Assembly: GCA_900547285.1 (NCBI GenBank)
Contig: URGF01000067.1
Coordinates: 1-9,265 of the forward strand
Reading direction: 5' to 3'
Length of the DNA stretch: 9,265 bases
From: an uncultured Collinsella sp.
Lineage (GTDB): Bacteria; Actinomycetota; Coriobacteriia; Coriobacteriales; Coriobacteriaceae
Position numbers and translations under genes: made by a program. Shown here in pieces: positions 6,461-9,265 of this stretch (the stretch's first letter is position 1; each line of letters opens with the position of its first letter). The notes under the pieces were generated by a model, which saw only the letters and a list, made by a program, of their open reading frames with translations, did no database searches and had not been told where the DNA came from.

Positions 6461-6487
6461 GCGCCTGGCGCTCCACTGTGCTAAAGT
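6461..6487 (+). promoter_or_regulatory. Extended -10 promoter of serCA with overlapping inverted repeat
   Basis: TG (6479-6480) plus one base plus TAAAGT (6482-6487) forms an extended -10 element 39 bases before the serC start, and no consensus -35 is seen. GCGCC-T-GGCGC (6461-6471), a perfect 5-bp inverted repeat, lies just upstream where a -35 would be, so a repressor or activator could act there. GAACGTTC (6493-6500), an 8-bp palindrome, lies near the expected transcription start. Confidence 0.4.
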
Positions 6488-6526
6488 ATCCCGAACGTTC
6501 AAACGACTATGAGGGGGACCTAGAAG

Positions 6527-7651
6527 ATGGCACGTGTGCACAACTTCTCAGCTGGCCCGGCCGCGCTGCCTACAAGCGTGCTCGCCGAGATCGCCGACGA
6601 GATGATGGACTACCGCGGTTGCGGCATGTCCGTGCTCGAGATGAGCCATCGATCTAGCATGTACCAGCAGATTATCAACGACGCCGAGGCAACCCTGCGC
6701 CGCCTGCTGAGCATCCCCGACAACTACCGCGTCCTGTTTTTGCAGGGCGGCGCCACGCTGCAGTTTGCGGGCATCCCCATGAACCTCATGCGCCGCGGCC
6801 GCGCCAGCTACATCGTGACCGGCAACTTTGCCAACAAGGCATACAAAGAAGCCGCCAAGTACGGCGAGGCCGTGCTGCTCGCGAGCTCCGAGGACACCAA
6901 TTTCGACCGCATTCCCACCATGGCCGACGTCAACGCGCGCATTGCCGCCGAGGCCACGGGCGACGGGCTCGACTACGTCTACATCTGCCAGAACAACACT
7001 ATCTTTGGCACCATGTACCACGAGCTGCCCGCTTGCGGCGACGTGCCGCTGGTCGCCGATGTCTCGAGCTGCTTTCTGTCGCAGCCGCTCGACGTTGAGC
7101 GCTACGGGCTCATCTACGCCGGCGCGCAGAAAAACGCCGGCGCCGCGGGCGTGACCGTGGTCATCGTGCGCGACGACCTTATCGCCGAAGGCCCGGCCTA
7201 TGCGCAGACGCCGCAGTACATGGACCTTAAGACCCAAGCCGCCAAGGACTCCATGCTCAACACGCCCAACACCTTTGGCATCTACGTGTGCGGCAAGGTG
7301 TTCCGTTGGGTTGAGCAGACCGGCGGACTTGCCGCCATGGCCGAGCGCAACTGGGCCAAAGCCAACCTGCTCTATGACTTGCTCGAGCAAAGCGAACTGT
7401 TCCATGGCACCACGCAGGCCGACAGCCGCTCCATCGCCAACGTCACGTTCCGCACCGGCGATGCCGACCTCGACGCCGCCTTTGTCGCAGGCGCGGCCGA
7501 GCACCAGATTCAAAACGTCAAGGGCCATCGCCTGGTGGGCGGCATGCGCGCCAGCGTGTACAACGCCGTCACCATGGAAGACGTGCAGGCGCTGGCCTCG
7601 TACATGAAGGACTTCGAAGCGCAGCATAGTTTGAGCCCGCGATCTAACTAG
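6527..7651 (+). CDS. serC: Phosphoserine aminotransferase
   Basis: This is a 374-residue class-V PLP aminotransferase, close to the usual ~360. It converts 3-phosphohydroxypyruvate and glutamate to O-phosphoserine and 2-oxoglutarate, the second step of serine synthesis, in the cytosol. Visible family signatures are the N-terminal HNFSAGPAALP (5-15), MSVLEMSHRS with the phosphate-binding H41-R42, FLQGGATLQF, the TGNFANKA block, QNNTIFGT, VADVSSCFLSQP with the PLP-binding Asp, the Schiff-base lysine K202 in AGAQKNAG, and a C-terminal HRLVGGMRASVYNA motif. The ATG at 6527 follows GAGGGGG (6511-6517) by 9 bases. serA follows 72 bases downstream in the same direction, so the two are almost certainly co-transcribed. 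Confidence 0.96.
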   Translation: MARVHNFSAGPAALPTSVLAEIADEMMDYRGCGMSVLEMSHRSSMYQQIINDAEATLRRLLSIPDNYRVLFLQGGATLQFAGIPMNLMRRGRASYIVTGNFANKAYKEAAKYGEAVLLASSEDTNFDRIPTMADVNARIAAEATGDGLDYVYICQNNTIFGTMYHELPACGDVPLVADVSSCFLSQPLDVERYGLIYAGAQKNAGAAGVTVVIVRDDLIAEGPAYAQTPQYMDLKTQAAKDSMLNTPNTFGIYVCGKVFRWVEQTGGLAAMAERNWAKANLLYDLLEQSELFHGTTQADSRSIANVTFRTGDADLDAAFVAGAAEHQIQNVKGHRLVGGMRASVYNAVTMEDVQALASYMKDFEAQHSLSPRSN

Positions 7652-7667
7652 CCCGCAGCACGCGGGC
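7651..7667 (+). other. Stem-loop at the serC stop codon
   Basis: GCCCGC (7651-7656) and GCGGGC (7662-7667) pair around a 5-base loop, beginning at the last base of the serC stop codon. No T-run follows, so it is unlikely to stop transcription fully. It may protect the serC message or tune the serC:serA ratio. Confidence 0.4.
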
Positions 7668-7723
7668 CGACCAGCCACCTCAGACCACCCTGTTTAGATA
7701 AAAACCTGCTAAGGAGTTTTTCC

Positions 7724-8887
7724 ATGCGTAAGATAAAGACCATCGACGACATCACCAAAGACGGCAAAGTCGAGTTTGGCGAGGGCTACGAGTTTGTAAG
7801 CACCGCCGAGGAGGCCGACGCCATCCTGATGCGCTCGACCGACCTGCACGGCTACGAACTGCCCGAGGGCATTCGCGCCATCGCCCGCTGCGGTGCCGGC
7901 GTCAACAATATCCCCGTCGAGGAGTATGCCAAGAAGGGCGTCGTCGTCTTTAACTCCCCCGGCGCCAACAGCAACGCCGTCAAGGAGCTCGTCCTGGGCA
8001 TGTTGGTGCTCTCGAGCCGCGGCGTGGTGCAATCGATGAACTGGGTGCGTGACAACGCCGACGACCCCGAGATTCAGGTCGATGCCGAAAAGGCCAAGAA
8101 GGCCTTTGTGGGCCGCGAGCTCAAGGGCAAGCGCATCGGCGTCATCGGCCTGGGCAACGTGGGCTCCAAGGTCGCCAACGCCTGTGTCGATCTGGGCATG
8201 GACGTCTACGGCTACGACCCGTTCATTTCCGTCGAGCACGCATGGGTGCTGAGTCGCGAGGTGCAGCGCGTGGGCACGCTCGAGGACCTCTGCCGCGGCT
8301 GCGACTACCTCACCGTGCACGTGCCCAGCAAGGCCGATACCATCGGCATGATCAGCACCGAGCAGATCGACCTGCTGGCGCCCGACGCCGTGCTCATCAA
8401 CTACGCGCGCGAAACCATCATTGACGAGGACGCCGTCGACGCTGCCCTGCGCGAGGGCAAGCTCAGCTGGTTTAGCTGCGACTTTGCCACGCCCAAGACC
8501 GTCAAGATGCCCAACACGTTTATCACCACGCATTCGGGCGCCGGCACCGGCGAGGCCGAGGCCAACTGCGCCGACATGGCCATCAGCGAGCTCAAAGATT
8601 ACCTGGAAAACGGCAACATCGCGCACAGCGTCAACTACCCCGCCTGCAGCATGGGCAAGGCGCGCGCCGCAAGCCGCATTGCCTGCCTGCATGCCAACGT
8701 GCCCAACATGATCGGCCAGATCACGGCCATTCTCGCCAAGGACAACGCCAACGTGCAGCGCATGACCAACGAGTCCGCTGGCGAGAACGCCTACACTATG
8801 TTCGACACCGACGAGCACCTGGACAGCAGCACCATCGAGGCTCTCAAGCAGATTCCGTCGATGTATCGCGTGCGTGTGATCAAATAG
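7724..8887 (+). CDS. serA: D-3-phosphoglycerate dehydrogenase, short ACT-containing form
   Basis: This 387-residue enzyme oxidises 3-phosphoglycerate to 3-phosphohydroxypyruvate with NAD, the first step of serine synthesis. The order is an N-terminal catalytic half with RCGAGVNNIP and FNSPGANSNAVKELV, a Rossmann domain ~100-290 with GLGNVG at 142-147 and D165 (YGYDP) for NAD, catalytic R229 (NYARET) and H270 (TTHSGAGTGEAE), then a C-terminal ACT-like domain ~318-387 ending YRVRVIK that commonly mediates serine feedback. The usual DVF..E segment carrying the catalytic Glu reads CDFATPK here, with Lys at the Glu position. As I recall, this is shared by the short clostridial-type SerA group. The ATG at 7724 follows AAGGAG (7711-7716) by 7 bases. 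It is the second gene of serCA and is closed by a strong terminator. No serB is nearby. Confidence 0.95.
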   Translation: MRKIKTIDDITKDGKVEFGEGYEFVSTAEEADAILMRSTDLHGYELPEGIRAIARCGAGVNNIPVEEYAKKGVVVFNSPGANSNAVKELVLGMLVLSSRGVVQSMNWVRDNADDPEIQVDAEKAKKAFVGRELKGKRIGVIGLGNVGSKVANACVDLGMDVYGYDPFISVEHAWVLSREVQRVGTLEDLCRGCDYLTVHVPSKADTIGMISTEQIDLLAPDAVLINYARETIIDEDAVDAALREGKLSWFSCDFATPKTVKMPNTFITTHSGAGTGEAEANCADMAISELKDYLENGNIAHSVNYPACSMGKARAASRIACLHANVPNMIGQITAILAKDNANVQRMTNESAGENAYTMFDTDEHLDSSTIEALKQIPSMYRVRVIK

Positions 8888-8926
8888 CGCCGGTGCCAAG
8901 CCTGCCAGGCAGGCCATGAAGCCCAT

Positions 8927-8964
8927 TCGGCCCCCGTTTTCACGAAACGGGGGCCGATTTTGTT
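8927..8964 (+). terminator. Intrinsic terminator of the serCA operon
   Basis: A perfect 13-bp stem pairs 8927-8939 with 8945-8957 (GGCCCCCGTTT arm) around loop TCACG and is followed by TTTTGTT on the plus strand. It begins 39 bases after the serA stop codon. The stem's A and T flanks also give some minus-strand terminating ability. Confidence 0.92.
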
Positions 8965-8991
8965 GCTCCGGACGACTTTAAAATGATACCC

Positions 8992-9144
8992 AGAATAAGT
9001 TTTTTCAGATAATCGATAGTGAGGCTCAAGTCGCTAAGCACACCCGCTTTGATAAACAGCTTTATCAGGGACTTTAGTAGGTAAAAATCGATCTCTATGT
9101 GCCGAATGTAAGTTGACTGTCCATTTTCCGAAACAACTTATTCT
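8992..9144. repeat. 15-bp inverted repeat enclosing an AT-rich 153-base segment
   Basis: AGAATAAGTTTTTTC (8992-9006) and GAAACAACTTATTCT (9130-9144) are inverted copies with one mismatch, 123 bases apart. The G+C content over 9001-9180 is 71 of 180 by hand count, far below the flanking genes. This fits a small inserted element. No clear target duplication flanks the arms. The stretch 8966-9202 contains no intact gene. Confidence 0.45.
9047..9070 (+). other. Hairpin inside the AT-rich segment
   Basis: TGATAAA (9050-9056) and TTTATCA (9061-9067) pair perfectly around CAGC. Three more pairs (C-G and two U-G) extend the stem to 9047-9070 on the plus strand, whereas the minus strand would have C-A mismatches at the two wobble positions. 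This favours a plus-strand RNA if it is transcribed. Confidence 0.3.
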
Positions 9145-9202
9145 AGATAGCATTTTTAAGGCCCCTCCAAGGCGAAATATAAGTCTTTTTGTGACCAAAA
9201 CT

Positions 9203-9265
9203 CTAGTCCGCGCGACCGTTTTCGGTGGCGCGCGCAGACGTGGTGTAAGAGCGTCCCGAGGTCCG
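9203..9265 (-). CDS. C-terminal end of an unidentified minus-strand gene
   Basis: From the right edge the minus strand reads 20 codons ending in TAG (9205-9203): RTSGRSYTTSARATENGRAD. G or C fills 15 of 20 third positions, like the host genes, and the base composition returns to GC-rich exactly here. A hairpin lies within it (CGCGCG 9209-9214 with 9229-9234, ACCG 9215-9218 with CGGT 9223-9226, two-base bulge), so the run could also be structure rather than coding. Too little is visible to name a product. Confidence 0.35.
   Translation of the reverse strand, partial: RTSGRSYTTSARATENGRAD

Larger units (their letters stand above)
8940..9153 (-). pseudogene. Possible small minus-strand gene broken by one base
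   Basis: An ATG at 9153 lies downstream of GGAGGGG on the minus strand (9162-9168) and opens a 39-residue frame (MLSRISCFGKW...) that stops at 9036-9034. The neighbouring frame is open from 9136 to a TGA at 8942-8940 and reads like real protein: EIDFYLLKSLIKLFIKAG, then DYLKKLILGIILK. Removing one A from the four-A run at 9126-9129 would join start and tail into one 70-residue basic, hydrophobic product with no family I recognise. The last codons fall inside the serA terminator hairpin. It could be a decayed gene, a sequencing error, a frameshift site or chance in AT-rich DNA. Confidence 0.25.

Noticed and set aside
6548..7678. 376-codon minus-strand open frame opposite serC
   Set aside because: Antisense shadow caused by GC-rich codon bias; serC on the plus strand is unmistakable.
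7709..8926. 405-codon minus-strand open frame opposite serA
   Set aside because: Antisense shadow of serA with low-complexity His/Ala/Gly/Val composition and no domain.

Overview
The window looks like a chromosomal segment of a high-G+C, low-complexity-regulated anaerobic actinobacterium, most likely a gut Coriobacteriia of the Collinsella type. This is inferred from the roughly 60% G+C genes, strong AGGAG-type ribosome binding sites, an ATP-dependent PEP carboxykinase, the short 387-residue SerA form and GC-rich palindromic intergenic repeats. No marker gene (rRNA, ribosomal protein) is present to prove it.

Layout. 1-1476 (-): pckA, whose N-terminal ~424 residues are a normal ATP-type PEP carboxykinase but whose C-terminus is replaced in frame by a GSCFA-family fragment that runs off the left edge. 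1477-1828: divergent intergenic region with a perfect 16-bp palindrome upstream of pckA, a two-unit 27-bp palindromic repeat, and a -10 box for the next gene. 1829-3409 (+): a 12-segment membrane flippase of the polysaccharide exporter type, TTG start. 3410-3604: convergent spacer holding a foldable RNA-like element and a 9-bp stem-loop. 3605-4444 (-): PPP-type metallophosphoesterase. 4445-4697: divergent promoter region. 4698-6299 (+): CPA1-type K+ or Na+/H+ antiporter with two C-terminal RCK_C domains. 6300-6526: spacer with a short coding-like remnant and an extended -10 promoter. 6527-7651 and 7724-8887 (+): serC and serA, a serine-biosynthesis operon closed by a strong intrinsic terminator. 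8966-9265: no intact gene; an AT-rich (39% G+C over 9001-9180, hand count) patch with a 15-bp inverted repeat and a probable frameshifted small ORF on the minus strand, then 63 bases that read as the C-terminus of a further minus-strand gene.

How the genes relate. SerC and SerA catalyse consecutive steps from 3-phosphoglycerate to phosphoserine; SerA oxidises the substrate and SerC transaminates it. PckA would link oxaloacetate to PEP upstream of the same metabolite pool, but as written it lacks the C-terminal ATP-binding residues. The flippase, phosphatase and antiporter are single-gene units with their own promoters and show no joint pathway. I do not see a multi-gene novel system. The most unusual signals are the PckA-GSCFA chimera, the structured element at 3465-3556 and the AT-rich right end.
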